Source: Lentzea waywayandensis (lineage in GTDB: Bacteria; Actinomycetota; Actinomycetes; Mycobacteriales; Pseudonocardiaceae). Taken from it: a DNA stretch of 64,000 nt. The DNA is taken from the NCBI RefSeq assembly GCF_900115955.1, contig NZ_FOYL01000004.1, positions 558,001 to 622,000 on the forward strand, read 5' to 3'. Within the stretch, counting starts at the first letter, position 1. The number at the start of each line of letters is the position of its first letter. Below the pieces are notes generated by a model. That model was not told where the DNA came from. It saw only the letters and a program-made list of their open reading frames with translations, and did not search any database. Positions 45,708 through 55,058 of the stretch are shown here, piece by piece. A program made the translations under genes and the position numbers.

Positions 45708-46244
45708 GTGTTCGAGTTCGCGCTGCTCGGCCTGCTGCACGAGGCGCCCATGCACGGCTACGAGCTGCGCAAGCGCTTGCATGACCTGCTCGGAGCGTTT
45801 CGCGCGTTCTCGTACGGATCGCTGTACCCAACATTGCGGCGACTCCAACGTGCGGGCCTGATCGTGGAGGAGGGGCCGGAGGAATCGGCTCTTTCTTGGG
45901 GACGTCGGGCGCGCAAGGTCTACAAGCTGACGCCGGAAGGCAAGGAGCGGTTCGCCGATCTCCTGGCCAACGCGGGTCCGCAGACCTGGGACGACGACTC
46001 GTTCGGGGTCCACCTGGCGTTCTTCTCGCGTACGCCGGCCGACGTCAGGATGCGCATCCTGGAAGGCCGCCGGCGGTGTGTCGAAGAACGCAGGGAGGGG
46101 CTCCGCGAGCGGCTCACGCGCACGGGTGAGCAGATCGACCGCTACACCCGTGAGCTGCACAGCCAAGGCCTGGAAAGCACGGAGCGCGAGGTGCGGTGGC
46201 TCAACGAGCTCATCGCGCACGAGAAGTCCGAGCAGGACGAGTAG
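45708..46244 (+). CDS. PadR-family transcriptional regulator
   Basis: 178 residues from GTG 45708. Winged-helix N-terminus [60 protein letters not shown]; a coiled C-terminal dimerisation helix follows ([19 protein letters not shown]). It is 31 bp upstream of the inositol phosphate synthase gene in the same direction, the same arrangement as Rv0047c/ino1, so it probably controls inositol synthesis. Confidence 0.92.
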   Translation: MFEFALLGLLHEAPMHGYELRKRLHDLLGAFRAFSYGSLYPTLRRLQRAGLIVEEGPEESALSWGRRARKVYKLTPEGKERFADLLANAGPQTWDDDSFGVHLAFFSRTPADVRMRILEGRRRCVEERREGLRERLTRTGEQIDRYTRELHSQGLESTEREVRWLNELIAHEKSEQDE

Positions 46245-46275
46245 CGATTCACTGTTGATCAAGGAGGACTCGGCA

Positions 46276-47361
46276 ATGGGCGAAAACCGCCGCACCGTTC
46301 GAGTGGCCATCGTCGGGGTTGGCAACTGCGCGGCGTCGCTGGTGCAGGGCGTCCACTTCTACCGCGACGCCGACCCGAACACCCGCGTGCCCGGTCTGAT
46401 GCACGTGCAGTTCGGCGACTACCACGTGCGTGATGTCGAGTTCGTCGCAGCGTTCGACGTCGACGCGAAGAAGGTCGGTGTCGACCTCTCCGAGGCCATC
46501 GGCGCCAGCGAGAACAACACGATCAAGATCGCGGACGTGCCGCCGCTCGGCGTCGTCGTCCAGCGGGGTCACACCTTCGACGGTCTCGGGAAGTTCTACC
46601 GGGAGACGATCGAGGAGTCCGACGCCGAGCCGGTCGACGTCGTTCAGGCTCTGCGCGACGCCGAGGTCGACGTGCTGGTCTCGTACCTGCCGGTGGGTTC
46701 CGAGGACGCGGACCGCTTCTACGCCCAGGCCGCGATCGACGCCGGTGTGGCGTTCGTCAACGCCCTGCCGGTCTTCATCGCGTCGGACCCGGAGTGGGCG
46801 GAGAAGTTCCGTGCCGCCGGCGTGCCGATCGTCGGTGACGACATCAAGTCCCAGGTCGGCGCCACCATCACGCACCGCGTGCTGGCGAAGCTCTTCGAGG
46901 ACCGCGGCGTCCAGCTCGACCGCACCATGCAGCTGAACGTCGGCGGCAACATGGACTTCCTGAACATGAAGGAACTGGAGCGACTGGAGTCCAAGAAGGT
47001 CTCCAAGACCCAGGCCGTCACGTCCCAGGTGGACCGCGAGATGGGCAAGCGCAACGTCCACATCGGCCCGTCGGACTACGTGGCGTGGCTCGACGACCGC
47101 AAGTGGGCCTACGTGCGCCTTGAGGGCCGTGCGTTCGGCGACGTGCCGCTGAACCTCGAGTACAAGCTGGAGGTCTGGGACTCCCCGAACTCCGCGGGCA
47201 TCATCATCGACGCGGTCCGCGCGGCGAAGATCGCTCTCGACCGCGGCATCGGCGGCCCGATCCTCTCGGCGTCGTCGTACTTCATGAAGTCCCCGCCCGT
47301 GCAGTACTCGGACTCCGAGGCGCACGAGGCCGTCGAGAAGTTCATTCGCGGCGAGGTCTGA
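46276..47361 (+). CDS. ino1: Inositol-3-phosphate synthase
   Basis: 361 residues from ATG 46276 with AAGGAGG eight nt upstream. Rossmann motif [20 protein letters not shown], then [47 protein letters not shown] and [20 protein letters not shown], as in the actinobacterial enzyme. It converts glucose 6-phosphate to inositol 3-phosphate using NAD, feeding phosphatidylinositol and mycothiol. Probably cotranscribed with padR. Confidence 0.96.
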   Translation: MGENRRTVRVAIVGVGNCAASLVQGVHFYRDADPNTRVPGLMHVQFGDYHVRDVEFVAAFDVDAKKVGVDLSEAIGASENNTIKIADVPPLGVVVQRGHTFDGLGKFYRETIEESDAEPVDVVQALRDAEVDVLVSYLPVGSEDADRFYAQAAIDAGVAFVNALPVFIASDPEWAEKFRAAGVPIVGDDIKSQVGATITHRVLAKLFEDRGVQLDRTMQLNVGGNMDFLNMKELERLESKKVSKTQAVTSQVDREMGKRNVHIGPSDYVAWLDDRKWAYVRLEGRAFGDVPLNLEYKLEVWDSPNSAGIIIDAVRAAKIALDRGIGGPILSASSYFMKSPPVQYSDSEAHEAVEKFIRGEV

Positions 47362-47368
47362 TGCTGTG

Positions 47369-47399
47369 AAGGGCCGCCCTCTTCGCGAGGGCGGCCCTT
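47369..47399. terminator. Bidirectional terminator
   Basis: Perfect 13-bp arms AAGGGCCGCCCTC (47369-47381) and GAGGGCGGCCCTT (47387-47399) with loop TTCGC, followed by TCCTTTC. It separates the convergent ino1 and SDR genes. Confidence 0.92.
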
Positions 47400-47404
47400 T
47401 CCTT

Positions 47405-48139
47405 TCAGCGCTTCGAGAGCCGCAGCTTCTGCCAGCTGCCGTCCGCGGTCCACCCGCCGTCGACGGGCAGCGCGACACCGTTGATGTACCGCGCGTTGTC
47501 GCTCGCCAGGAACCGCACGGCCTGCGCGATGTCGTCCGGCGCCGCGAACCGGTTCATCGGCACGTGGTCGGTGATGTCCTCGTCGACGTAGTAGCCGCCG
47601 GCCTGCGACTCGACGTCCATCTCGGTCTTGACCCAGCCGGGACACACGGCGTTGACCCTGATCCCCCGCCCGCCCCACTCGACGGCGAGCGTCCGCGTCA
47701 ACCCGATCAGCCCGTGCTTGGTCGTGTTGTACGCCGCCCGGTCCGCCACGCCCTGAAGCCCGGCGACACTCGCGATGTTGACGACGCTGCCGCTGCCCTG
47801 GCCGAGCATGACCCTGCCCAGCGCCTGCGTGAGCAGGAACGGCCCGGTCAGGTTGACCGCCATGATCCGTTCCCACTGCTCGAGAGTGGTGTCCTCGAAC
47901 GGCACGATGCCGGCGATCCCCGCGTTGTTGACCAACACGTCCACGCGGCCGTAAGTGCTCGTGACGTGATCCGTCAGGCGCTGGACGTCTGCGGCGCTGG
48001 CGACGTTGCCGACGATCCCGTCCTTGCTCTCCTGGAGGTCGAAGCCGACGACGGCGAACCCGTCCTCGCGCAGCACGTCCGCGATCCGCAGGCCCATGCC
48101 CTGCGCGGTGCCGGTGACCACAGCAACTCGTTGCGTCAT
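47405..48139 (-). CDS. Short-chain dehydrogenase/reductase
   Basis: 244 residues from ATG 48139 (MTQRVAVVTGTAQGMGLRIA). Classical SDR motifs: TGTAQGMG cofactor loop, NNAGIAG, catalytic Ser in VVNIASVAG, YNTTK with the Tyr-x3-Lys pair, and PGWVKTEM. The Asp at the end of strand 2 (VVGFDL) suggests NAD preference. Substrate unknown. Confidence 0.9.
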   Translation of the reverse strand: MTQRVAVVTGTAQGMGLRIADVLREDGFAVVGFDLQESKDGIVGNVASAADVQRLTDHVTSTYGRVDVLVNNAGIAGIVPFEDTTLEQWERIMAVNLTGPFLLTQALGRVMLGQGSGSVVNIASVAGLQGVADRAAYNTTKHGLIGLTRTLAVEWGGRGIRVNAVCPGWVKTEMDVESQAGGYYVDEDITDHVPMNRFAAPDDIAQAVRFLASDNARYINGVALPVDGGWTADGSWQKLRLSKR

Positions 48140-48234
48140 GCCCGCCACGCTAGGCAGCGACGGCCGTTCAGGCACAGACACGTTCGTGTGTTCGGAGTCT
48201 CAGCGACAGTCCAGCTTCCGCTAGGTTCGGCCCG

Positions 48235-48816
48235 GTGCGCACGCTGCTCGTCGCCCTCCCCGGCCTGATCCTCGCCGGCATCGGCCTGACCCACCCGCAC
48301 CACCTCGACGCGTCGACCGCGCAGTGGTGGCAGAACATGCACGTCATCCTGGCGGTGATCTTCCCGCTCCTCGGTGCGGCGCAATGGGTTCTGCTCGACG
48401 ACAGCCCGAAGTACGTCCGCTACCCGGCCCGCGCGGCCACCTTCGGGTACGTCGTCTTCTACGGCGCGCTCGACGCGTTGGCGGGCATCGGTGGCGGTGC
48501 GCTGGCCGTTGCGAACGGTGGGCGCTCGCCCGCCGACGCGCCCATCTTCAAGATCGGCAACCAGCTCGGAACCGTGGGCGCGTGGTGCTTCTTCGCGGCC
48601 GGCCTCGCGATCGCGGTGTGCGCGCTGCTCAAGGCCAAGCTCAAAGCCCTGCCAGGCGCGGCTTTCCTGCTGGTCGGCAGCTACCTGTTCCTCAGCAGCC
48701 ACATCTACTGGCCGAAGGGCGTCATCGCCTGCACGTGCATCGCGATCGGCATGGCCGCGATCAGCTACGCCAGCGCGTCCGGCAGGTCGGCGATCGAGGA
48801 CAGCACCCGTACCTGA
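48235..48816 (+). CDS. Small multi-pass membrane protein, unknown
   Basis: 193 residues from GTG 48235. Five predicted transmembrane helices, with a conserved-looking GIGLTHPHHLDASTAQWWQN after the first and HIYWPKGVIACTCIAIGMAA near the end. His and Trp clusters face outside. No family assigned with confidence. Its last 52 bp overlap the convergent HAD gene. Confidence 0.7.
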   Translation: MRTLLVALPGLILAGIGLTHPHHLDASTAQWWQNMHVILAVIFPLLGAAQWVLLDDSPKYVRYPARAATFGYVVFYGALDALAGIGGGALAVANGGRSPADAPIFKIGNQLGTVGAWCFFAAGLAIAVCALLKAKLKALPGAAFLLVGSYLFLSSHIYWPKGVIACTCIAIGMAAISYASASGRSAIEDSTRT

Positions 48817-49403
48817 GCCAGCACGTCCGCGGCGGGCGGGAAGTGCGGGTTCGGCACGGCCAGCACGGTCATGCCCGCCGCCAGCGCCGCCTTCAGCCCG
48901 TTCGTCGAGTCCTCGACGGCGTAGCAGGAAGCGGCCGGAACCCCGAGCTGCGCGGCGGCCGCGAGGTAGACGTCCGGTGACGGTTTTCCGGCGGCGCACG
49001 ACTCCGACGACACGGCAACGGGTACGGGCAGTCCGGTCACGTCCAGGAACACCTTGATCAGCACGGCCGGAGCCGAGGACGCGATCGCGACCGGGAAGCG
49101 TGCCGCCACGGCACGAACCGCGTCCACCGCGCCCGGAAGCACCGGCAGGTGCGCGGCGTAGGCCTTCTCCATCTCGGCGATCACGCCGGCGGACGCCTCC
49201 GAAGCGGACATCCGAACACCGACCGCGGACACCAGGTACGCGCCCCACTCGGGCGTCGACATCCCCTGCATGTCGCGCGTGGCGGTGGGCGTCCACGTGC
49301 CGCCGTGAGCGGCGGCGAACGCCTGGCGCACCTCGTCCCACACCTGCTCGGAGTCGATCAGCACGCCGTCGAGGTCGAAGATCACCGCATCCACGTCCAG
49401 CAC
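48765..49403 (-). CDS. HAD-superfamily phosphatase or phosphomutase
   Basis: 212 residues from GTG 49403. HAD motif I DLDGVLID with both Asp residues, motif II IASSAP, motif III Lys in CAAGKPSPDVYLAAA, motif IV VEDSTNGLKAALAAGM. It has the small helical cap of the phosphoglycolate phosphatase/beta-phosphoglucomutase group. Substrate unknown. The promoter lies in the shared 58-bp region with the divergent MFS gene. Confidence 0.88.
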   Translation of the reverse strand: MLDVDAVIFDLDGVLIDSEQVWDEVRQAFAAAHGGTWTPTATRDMQGMSTPEWGAYLVSAVGVRMSASEASAGVIAEMEKAYAAHLPVLPGAVDAVRAVAARFPVAIASSAPAVLIKVFLDVTGLPVPVAVSSESCAAGKPSPDVYLAAAAQLGVPAASCYAVEDSTNGLKAALAAGMTVLAVPNPHFPPAADVLAQVRVLSSIADLPDALA

Positions 49404-49424
49404 CGTACCTTGTGGCCCAGGATA

Positions 49425-49462
49425 CTTCGCTATGCTAATTAAAATCAGTTAGGATAGCGAAG
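49425..49462. promoter_or_regulatory. Divergent promoter region with long dyad
   Basis: CTTCGCTAT (49425-49433) and ATAGCGAAG (49454-49462) are perfect 9-bp complements; inside, CTAA and TTAG continue the symmetry. The centre is AT-only or nearly so. TAGGAT (49450-49455) on the plus strand and TAGCAT on the minus strand could be -10 boxes for the MFS and HAD genes. The right arm overlaps the MFS start codon. Confidence 0.65.
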
Positions 49463-50628
49463 TGAATTTCCAGGCTCAGCCCAAGCAGGTGTGGATCACG
49501 GCGTTCGCCGCGGTCATCGCCTTCATGGGGATCGGGCTCGTGGACCCGATCCTGTTGTCCATCGCGGAGGGTCTGCACGCAACACCCGCGCAGGTCACCC
49601 TCCTCTTCTCCTCCTACCTCGGTGTTCAGGTCGTGGCGATGCTCTTCACGGGCGCCGCGACGGCGAGGTTCGGGGCCAAGCGCACGCTCGTCGGCGGGCT
49701 CGCGCTGATCGTCGTCGCCACGCTGGCGTGCTCGGCGGCAGGGAGCATCGGCCAGCTCGTGGGACTGCGGGCCGTGTGGGGGCTCGGCAACGCCTTCTTC
49801 ATCGCCACCGCGCTCAGCGTCATCGTCGGCGCGGCCAGCGGCGGGCAGAAGGCCGCGATCCTGCTCTACGAGGCCGCGCTCGGCCTCGGTCTGAGCGTCG
49901 GGCCGCTGCTCGGCGCGCTGCTCGGCAGCTTCTCGTGGCGCGGGCCGTTCCTCGGCACCGCGGTTCTCATGGCCGTCGCGCTGATCCTTTGTGCAGTGTT
50001 CCTGGCCAAGGACTCGCACCACGAACGCCCGAAGATCAGCCTGCTCGACCCGCTCAAGGCCCTCCGCAACCCCGTCCTGCTGCGCACTTCGGTCGGAGCG
50101 GCGCTCTACACGGCCGCGTTCTTCACGGTTCTCGCCTGGTCGCCGTTCGTGCTGCGCTGGGGTGCCGTCGAGATCGGACTGATCTTCTTCGGCTGGGGCG
50201 TGTGCGTCGCGGTGTCCAGCGTCTTCCTCGCGCCACGGCTCGCGGACCGCGTCGGCGAGAAGGCCGCGATCATCGGATCGGTGCTGGCGTTCGCCGTGCT
50301 CATGCTGCTGATGGCGGTGCCCGGCAAGCCGTTGCTGGTGGTCGCCGTGATCGTGAGCGGCCTGGTCAGCGGCCTGCTGAACACCCTGTTCACCGGTACC
50401 GCGATGAGCGTCAGCGACGCGCCGCGGCCGGTCGCGAGTGCCGGGTACAACTTCCTGCGCTGGCTCGGCGGCGCGCTGGCGGCGACGTTCGTGAGCCACC
50501 TGGCCCAGCCGTTCGTCGTCGCAGCGGTTCTCTGCCTCGTCGCCGCCGGCCTGCTGGCGTTCAACAGGACGGACACAAGGGACGTTCCGTCCGAAGCTGT
50601 CCTCGTGGGTGAACAACTTGTGGGTTAA
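49462..50628 (+). CDS. MFS transporter, drug-efflux type
   Basis: 388 residues from GTG 49462. Twelve hydrophobic segments; after helix 2 the loop AATARFGAKRTLVGGLALIV carries the MFS motif A (G-x3-D/G-R-x-G-x-R/K) in diverged form, and helix 5 contains LYEAALGLGLSVGPLLGALL (motif C-like, typical of exporters). Probably an efflux pump. No Shine-Dalgarno precedes the start, and the predicted -10 is so close that the mRNA may be leaderless. Confidence 0.85.
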   Translation: MNFQAQPKQVWITAFAAVIAFMGIGLVDPILLSIAEGLHATPAQVTLLFSSYLGVQVVAMLFTGAATARFGAKRTLVGGLALIVVATLACSAAGSIGQLVGLRAVWGLGNAFFIATALSVIVGAASGGQKAAILLYEAALGLGLSVGPLLGALLGSFSWRGPFLGTAVLMAVALILCAVFLAKDSHHERPKISLLDPLKALRNPVLLRTSVGAALYTAAFFTVLAWSPFVLRWGAVEIGLIFFGWGVCVAVSSVFLAPRLADRVGEKAAIIGSVLAFAVLMLLMAVPGKPLLVVAVIVSGLVSGLLNTLFTGTAMSVSDAPRPVASAGYNFLRWLGGALAATFVSHLAQPFVVAAVLCLVAAGLLAFNRTDTRDVPSEAVLVGEQLVG

Positions 50629-50640
50629 CAAAGCATGAAC
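50608..50640. promoter_or_regulatory. Possible PHO box repeats upstream of phoX
   Basis: GGTGAAC (50608), GGTTAAC (50623) and CATGAAC (50634) read on the other strand as GTTCACC, GTTAACC and GTTCATG, close to the GTTCACC unit of actinobacterial PHO boxes. The last two are 11 bp apart, the expected period; the first is 15 bp off. They lie 53 to 85 bp before a PhoX-type phosphatase gene. Confidence 0.4.
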
Positions 50641-50692
50641 AGACGCCTACGGTCGGTTGCGGTTCCCGCACCGACCGTAGGAGGCCACCACC

Positions 50693-52714
50693 ATGATCCC
50701 TCTGCCACTCGTCAACCATCGCGTAGGCAGAGCAGCGGTGACATGCGAGTACCGCTGCGGGGACGCGTGCTTCCACGACGTCCCGAACACCTCCGACAAC
50801 CCCTACTTCGGCGATCTGATCAGCCGCCGCACCGCCCTCAAGGCCGGTGCCGTGGTCGCGGCCGCCGCGACGGTCGCACTGCCCACGACCGCTGCCGCCG
50901 CGGAGCCGGAGGCTCAAGGCCACCGTCCGCCGAAGGGCCTCGACTTCAAGCCCGTCCAGGTCAACACCAAGGACGAGGTCGTCGTCCCCGAGGGGTACGA
51001 GCAGGGGATCGTGATCCGCTGGGGCGACCCGCTCTTCCCCGGAGTCCCCGAGTTCGACTTCGACAACCAGACCGCCGCGAAGCAGGAGAAGCAGTTCGGC
51101 TTCAACTGCGACTTCGCCGCGATCCTGCCGCTGGACCCGTTGGAACTGACCGGAATCATGGTCACCAACCACGAGTACACCAGCGAGCCGTTCATGTTCA
51201 GCGGGTACAGCGCCGCGAACCCCACCGAGGAACAGGTGAAGATCGCCTGGGCCGCGCACGGCCTCTCGGTGTTCATGATCAAGCGCTCGCTGTTCTCCGG
51301 CCACTACAAGCCGCGCTTCAGCAAGTACAACCGCCGCATCACGCTCAACACGGCGTTCGAGGTGCGCGGTCCGGTGGCCGGCAGCGACCTGCTCAAGACG
51401 TCCGTCGACCCGACGGGCAAGAAGGTCTTCGGCACGATCAACAACTGCGCCGGTGGCGTCACGCCGTGGGGCACGATCCTGTCCGGCGAGGAGAACTTCA
51501 ACCAGTACTTCGCGAACGCCGCCGGCCGCAACGACCCGAGGCTGACCCGCTACGGCGTCACCGGCACGGCGACCACGCGCAAGTGGGAGCGCTTCGACAA
51601 GCGCTGGGACCTCGCGCAGGAACCCAACGAGGTCAACAGGTTCGGCTGGGTCATCGAGCTCGACCCCCACGACCCGGACTCCACGCCGATCAAGCACACG
51701 CACCTCGGGCGGTTCAAGCACGAGACCGCGAACATCCGCGTCGCCGACGACGGCCGCATCGTCGCGTACTCCGGTGACGACGAGCGGTTCGAGTACATCT
51801 ACAAGTTCATCTCCAACGGGAAGATGAAGCGCGGCAACAGCAAGGCCGCGCGCCGCCACAACATGACGCTGCTCGACGACGGCACGCTGTACGTGGGCCG
51901 GTTCACCGGCGACAGCCCCGCGTCCGAGATCGACGGCACCGGAAAGCTGCCCAGCGACGGGAAGTTCGACGGCGGCGGCGAGTGGATCCCGCTGGCGTCG
52001 GGCAAGAAGTCCTTCGTGCCGGGCATGACGGCCGAAGAGGTCTACGTCTTCACGCGCATCGCGGCGGACAAGGTCGGCGCGACGAAGATGGACCGCCCCG
52101 AGGACATCGAGTGCCACCCGCGCACCGGCACGATCTACTGCGCGCTGAGCAACAACGTCGAGCGCGGCGTCACGGCGGGCAAGGAAGGCCCGACCGAGCC
52201 GAACCCGCGCGTCAACAACCGCCACGGCCAGGTCCTGGAGATCGTCGAACGCCGTGGTGACGCGCTCTCGCTGACGTTCAACTGGGGACTGTTCCTGGTG
52301 TGCGGCTTCCCGGAGGACCCGAACACGTACTTCGGCGGCTACGACAAGTCGCAGGTCAGCCCGATCTCCAGTCCCGACAACGTGGCGTTCGACCGGCACG
52401 GCAACCTGTGGATCTCCACGGACGCCGACGGCAAGCTCGACGGGCTCAACGACGGCCTCTACGGCGTGCCGCTGGAAGGTCCGGAACGCGGGCACCTCAA
52501 GCTGTTCCTCACGGTGCCGCGCGGCGGCGAGACCTGCGGTCCGGTGATCGGCGAGCGGGTGATCACCGTGTGCGTCCAGCACCCCGGCGAGGTCGACGGC
52601 GCGAGTGCCGACAAGCCGGCCTCGAACTGGCCGGACAGGGGTACCGCGAGGCCCCGCCCGTCGGTCGTCGCGGTGTGGCGCAAGGGCCGTCGTCAGCTGG
52701 GTGAAATCGGTTGA
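50693..52714 (+). CDS. PhoX-type alkaline phosphatase (DUF839)
   Basis: 673 residues, ATG 50693 with TAGGAGG. A Tat signal begins about residue 44 (SRRTALKAGAVVAAAATVAL ... AAA-A), preceded by an unusual Cys-rich leader (VTCEYRCGDACFHD). The mature protein has PhoX blocks: FDFDNQTAAKQEKQFGFNCD, MVTNHEYTSEPFMF, NNCAGGVTPWGTILSGEENF, HTHLGRFKHETANI, YSGDDERFEYIYKF, KMDRPEDIECHPRTGTIYCA, DNVAFDRHGNLWISTDAD. PhoX enzymes use Fe3+ and Ca2+ to release phosphate from monoesters outside the cell. First of two tandem copies. Confidence 0.9.
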   Translation: MIPLPLVNHRVGRAAVTCEYRCGDACFHDVPNTSDNPYFGDLISRRTALKAGAVVAAAATVALPTTAAAAEPEAQGHRPPKGLDFKPVQVNTKDEVVVPEGYEQGIVIRWGDPLFPGVPEFDFDNQTAAKQEKQFGFNCDFAAILPLDPLELTGIMVTNHEYTSEPFMFSGYSAANPTEEQVKIAWAAHGLSVFMIKRSLFSGHYKPRFSKYNRRITLNTAFEVRGPVAGSDLLKTSVDPTGKKVFGTINNCAGGVTPWGTILSGEENFNQYFANAAGRNDPRLTRYGVTGTATTRKWERFDKRWDLAQEPNEVNRFGWVIELDPHDPDSTPIKHTHLGRFKHETANIRVADDGRIVAYSGDDERFEYIYKFISNGKMKRGNSKAARRHNMTLLDDGTLYVGRFTGDSPASEIDGTGKLPSDGKFDGGGEWIPLASGKKSFVPGMTAEEVYVFTRIAADKVGATKMDRPEDIECHPRTGTIYCALSNNVERGVTAGKEGPTEPNPRVNNRHGQVLEIVERRGDALSLTFNWGLFLVCGFPEDPNTYFGGYDKSQVSPISSPDNVAFDRHGNLWISTDADGKLDGLNDGLYGVPLEGPERGHLKLFLTVPRGGETCGPVIGERVITVCVQHPGEVDGASADKPASNWPDRGTARPRPSVVAVWRKGRRQLGEIG

Positions 52715-52754
52715 TCACCCTGCGTGCTGTGATCGTTCGGGAGTAGTACGAGTT

Positions 52755-52785
52755 CGCCTGCCGTTCACCTTCTGGACGGCAGGCG
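52755..52785 (+). terminator. Terminator between the two phoX genes
   Basis: Perfect 10-bp arms CGCCTGCCGT (52755-52764) and ACGGCAGGCG (52776-52785) with an 11-nt loop, 40 bp after the first phosphatase gene. It implies that the second copy has its own promoter. Confidence 0.8.
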
Positions 52786-52843
52786 ATCTCGTTGGGCTCT
52801 TAGGTTCGGCCAGTTCCCACACTGACCGATCTCGGAGGCCTGC

Positions 52844-54934
52844 GTGTCCTCACCCACCGATCGGGGCCGCCGCATGCTGCCCCTGCTCCCGACGAACCAC
52901 CCGCTCGGACGTCAGGCTGTCACCTGTGAGTTCCGCTGCGGCAACGCCTGCGCGCACGAGGCGCCCAACTCGTCCGCGAACGCGTACTTCGGCGACGTCG
53001 TCAAGGAGGTCGTGAGCCGGCGCGGCATGCTGAAGGCCGGTGCGGTCGTCGCGGTCGCCGGTGCCGGCGCGCTCGCGTTCTCCGGTTCCGCCGCCGCTGC
53101 GGCGCACCCCGACGCCGGGGCCCTCGGACGCGGTGGCAACGACCCCGGCGGTCTGAACTTCGAGCCGGTGGCGCCCAACACCCTCGACCAGATCACCGTG
53201 CCCCAGGGCTTCCAGCAGGACGTCGTCATCCGCTGGGGTGACGGGGTGCTGGACGACGCGCCGAAGTTCGACTTCGACAACCAGACGCCTGAGGCGCAGG
53301 CCAAGCAGTTCGGCTTCAACAACGACTTCTGCGGTCTCGTCCCGGTGCCCGGCTACCACGACAGCTGGCTCATGGTGAGCAACCACGAGTACACGACCGA
53401 GTCGTTCATGTTCAAGGACTGGGCGCCGGCCACCGTCACCGAGAAGCACGCCAAGATCGCGTGGGCCGCGCACGGCCTGTCGGTCGTGATGGTCGACCGC
53501 GACCCCCGCACGGGCAAGCTCTTCGTCTGCCCGGACGACAAGAAGAAGTACAACCGCCGGATCACGCTCACCACGCCGTTCGAGGTGAAGGGCCCGGCCG
53601 CCGGTTCGAAGTTCCTCAAGACCTCCGCCGACCCGACGGGCCGCAAGGTCCTCGGCACGCAGAACAACTGTGCCGGTGGCGTCACGCCGTGGGGCACGAT
53701 CCTGTCGGGTGAGGAGAACTTCAACCAGTACTTCGCCAACGCGAGCCAGGTCACCGACCCGGACACGAAGGCCAAGTTCGCTCGCTACGGCATCAGCGGC
53801 GGCGCGTCGCTGCGCCAGTGGGAGAAGTTCGACAAGCGCTTCGACCTGGCCCAGGAACCCAACGAGGCCAACCGCTTCGGCTGGATCGTCGAGATCGACC
53901 CGCTCGACAAGACGTCGACGCCGGTCAAGCACACCGCGCTCGGCCGCTTCAAGCACGAGGGCGCGAACGTCATCGTCGCCAAGGACGGCCGCGTGGTCGC
54001 GTACATGGGCGACGACGAGCGCTTCGACTACATGTACAAGTTCGTCACGGACGAGAAGATGCAGAAGGGCGGCTCGAAGCGCGCCCGCGAGCACAACAAG
54101 CAGCTGCTGGACAAGGGCACGCTCTACGTCGCCAAGTTCACCGGTGACAGCCCGGCGGCCGAGATCGACGGCACCGGAAAGCTGCCCGCCGACGGTGAGT
54201 TCGACGGCTCCGGCGAGTGGATCGCGTTGGCGCACAACGACAAGTCGTTCGTGCCCGGCTTCACCGCCGAAGAGGTCTACGTCTTCACGCGCCTGGCCGC
54301 GGACAAGATGGGCGCCACGAAGATGGACCGCCCGGAGGATGTCGAGCCCTCGACGCACAACCGCCGGATCTACGCCGCGCTGACCAACAACACCGACCGC
54401 GGCAAGGCGGGCAAGGAAGGCCCGACCGAGATCAACCCGCGCAACGGAAACAGGCACGGCCACGTGCTGGAGATCGAGGAGCGCCGCAGCGACAACACGG
54501 CGCTGACGTTCTCCTGGAAGCTGCTGCTGGTCTGCGGTGACCCGAAGGACCCCGGCACGTACTTCGGCGGCTTCGACAAGTCGCAGGTCAGTGCGATCTC
54601 CTGCCCGGACAACGTCGCGTTCGACACGCACGGCAACCTGTGGATCTCCACCGACGGCAACGCCCTGGCGTCCAACGACGGCCTGTTCGCGGTGCCCGTC
54701 TCCGGTCCTCGCCGTGGCCAGGTGAAGCAGTTCCTCACCGTGCCCAAGGGTGCGGAGACCTGCGGCCCGGTCATCACCGAGGACTTCGTGCTGGTGTCCG
54801 TGCAGCACCCCGGTGAGATCGACGGCGCGTCGGCGAACAACCCGCTCTCGCACTGGCCGGACGGTGGCACCTCGCAGCCGCGTCCGTCCGTCGCGGTGGT
54901 GTGGCGCAAGGACCGTCGCAAGATCTGCGACTGA
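52844..54934 (+). CDS. PhoX-type alkaline phosphatase (DUF839), second copy
   Basis: 696 residues from GTG 52844 with GGAGG five nt upstream. It shares with its neighbour the Cys-rich leader (VTCEFRCGNACAHE), the Tat motif (SRRGMLKAGAVVAVAGAGAL) and all PhoX blocks (FDFDNQTPEAQAKQFGFNND; NNCAGGVTPWGTILSGEENF; MGDDERFDYMYKFV; MDRPEDVEPSTHNRRIYAAL; DNVAFDTHGNLWISTDGN). Exported by Tat in folded form. Tandem duplication of a phosphate-scavenging enzyme. Confidence 0.9.
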   Translation: MSSPTDRGRRMLPLLPTNHPLGRQAVTCEFRCGNACAHEAPNSSANAYFGDVVKEVVSRRGMLKAGAVVAVAGAGALAFSGSAAAAAHPDAGALGRGGNDPGGLNFEPVAPNTLDQITVPQGFQQDVVIRWGDGVLDDAPKFDFDNQTPEAQAKQFGFNNDFCGLVPVPGYHDSWLMVSNHEYTTESFMFKDWAPATVTEKHAKIAWAAHGLSVVMVDRDPRTGKLFVCPDDKKKYNRRITLTTPFEVKGPAAGSKFLKTSADPTGRKVLGTQNNCAGGVTPWGTILSGEENFNQYFANASQVTDPDTKAKFARYGISGGASLRQWEKFDKRFDLAQEPNEANRFGWIVEIDPLDKTSTPVKHTALGRFKHEGANVIVAKDGRVVAYMGDDERFDYMYKFVTDEKMQKGGSKRAREHNKQLLDKGTLYVAKFTGDSPAAEIDGTGKLPADGEFDGSGEWIALAHNDKSFVPGFTAEEVYVFTRLAADKMGATKMDRPEDVEPSTHNRRIYAALTNNTDRGKAGKEGPTEINPRNGNRHGHVLEIEERRSDNTALTFSWKLLLVCGDPKDPGTYFGGFDKSQVSAISCPDNVAFDTHGNLWISTDGNALASNDGLFAVPVSGPRRGQVKQFLTVPKGAETCGPVITEDFVLVSVQHPGEIDGASANNPLSHWPDGGTSQPRPSVAVVWRKDRRKICD

Positions 54935-54970
54935 TGATCCTGTGCTCCGGCTCACTCTGATGCCGTGAAC

Positions 54971-55009
54971 CGGTGCGGCCACCTGTCCGTGTGATGGGTG
55001 GCTGCACCG
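54971..55009 (+). terminator. Terminator after the second phoX gene
   Basis: CGGTGCGGCCACC (54971-54983) pairs with GGTGGCTGCACCG (54997-55009) over 13 bp with a single G-U pair; 13-nt loop. It lies 36 bp after the stop. Confidence 0.8.
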
Positions 55010-55058
55010 CGGACAGCCGAGGGAACGTCCACATTGGCTGTCTACTTTGGAGTGAATC

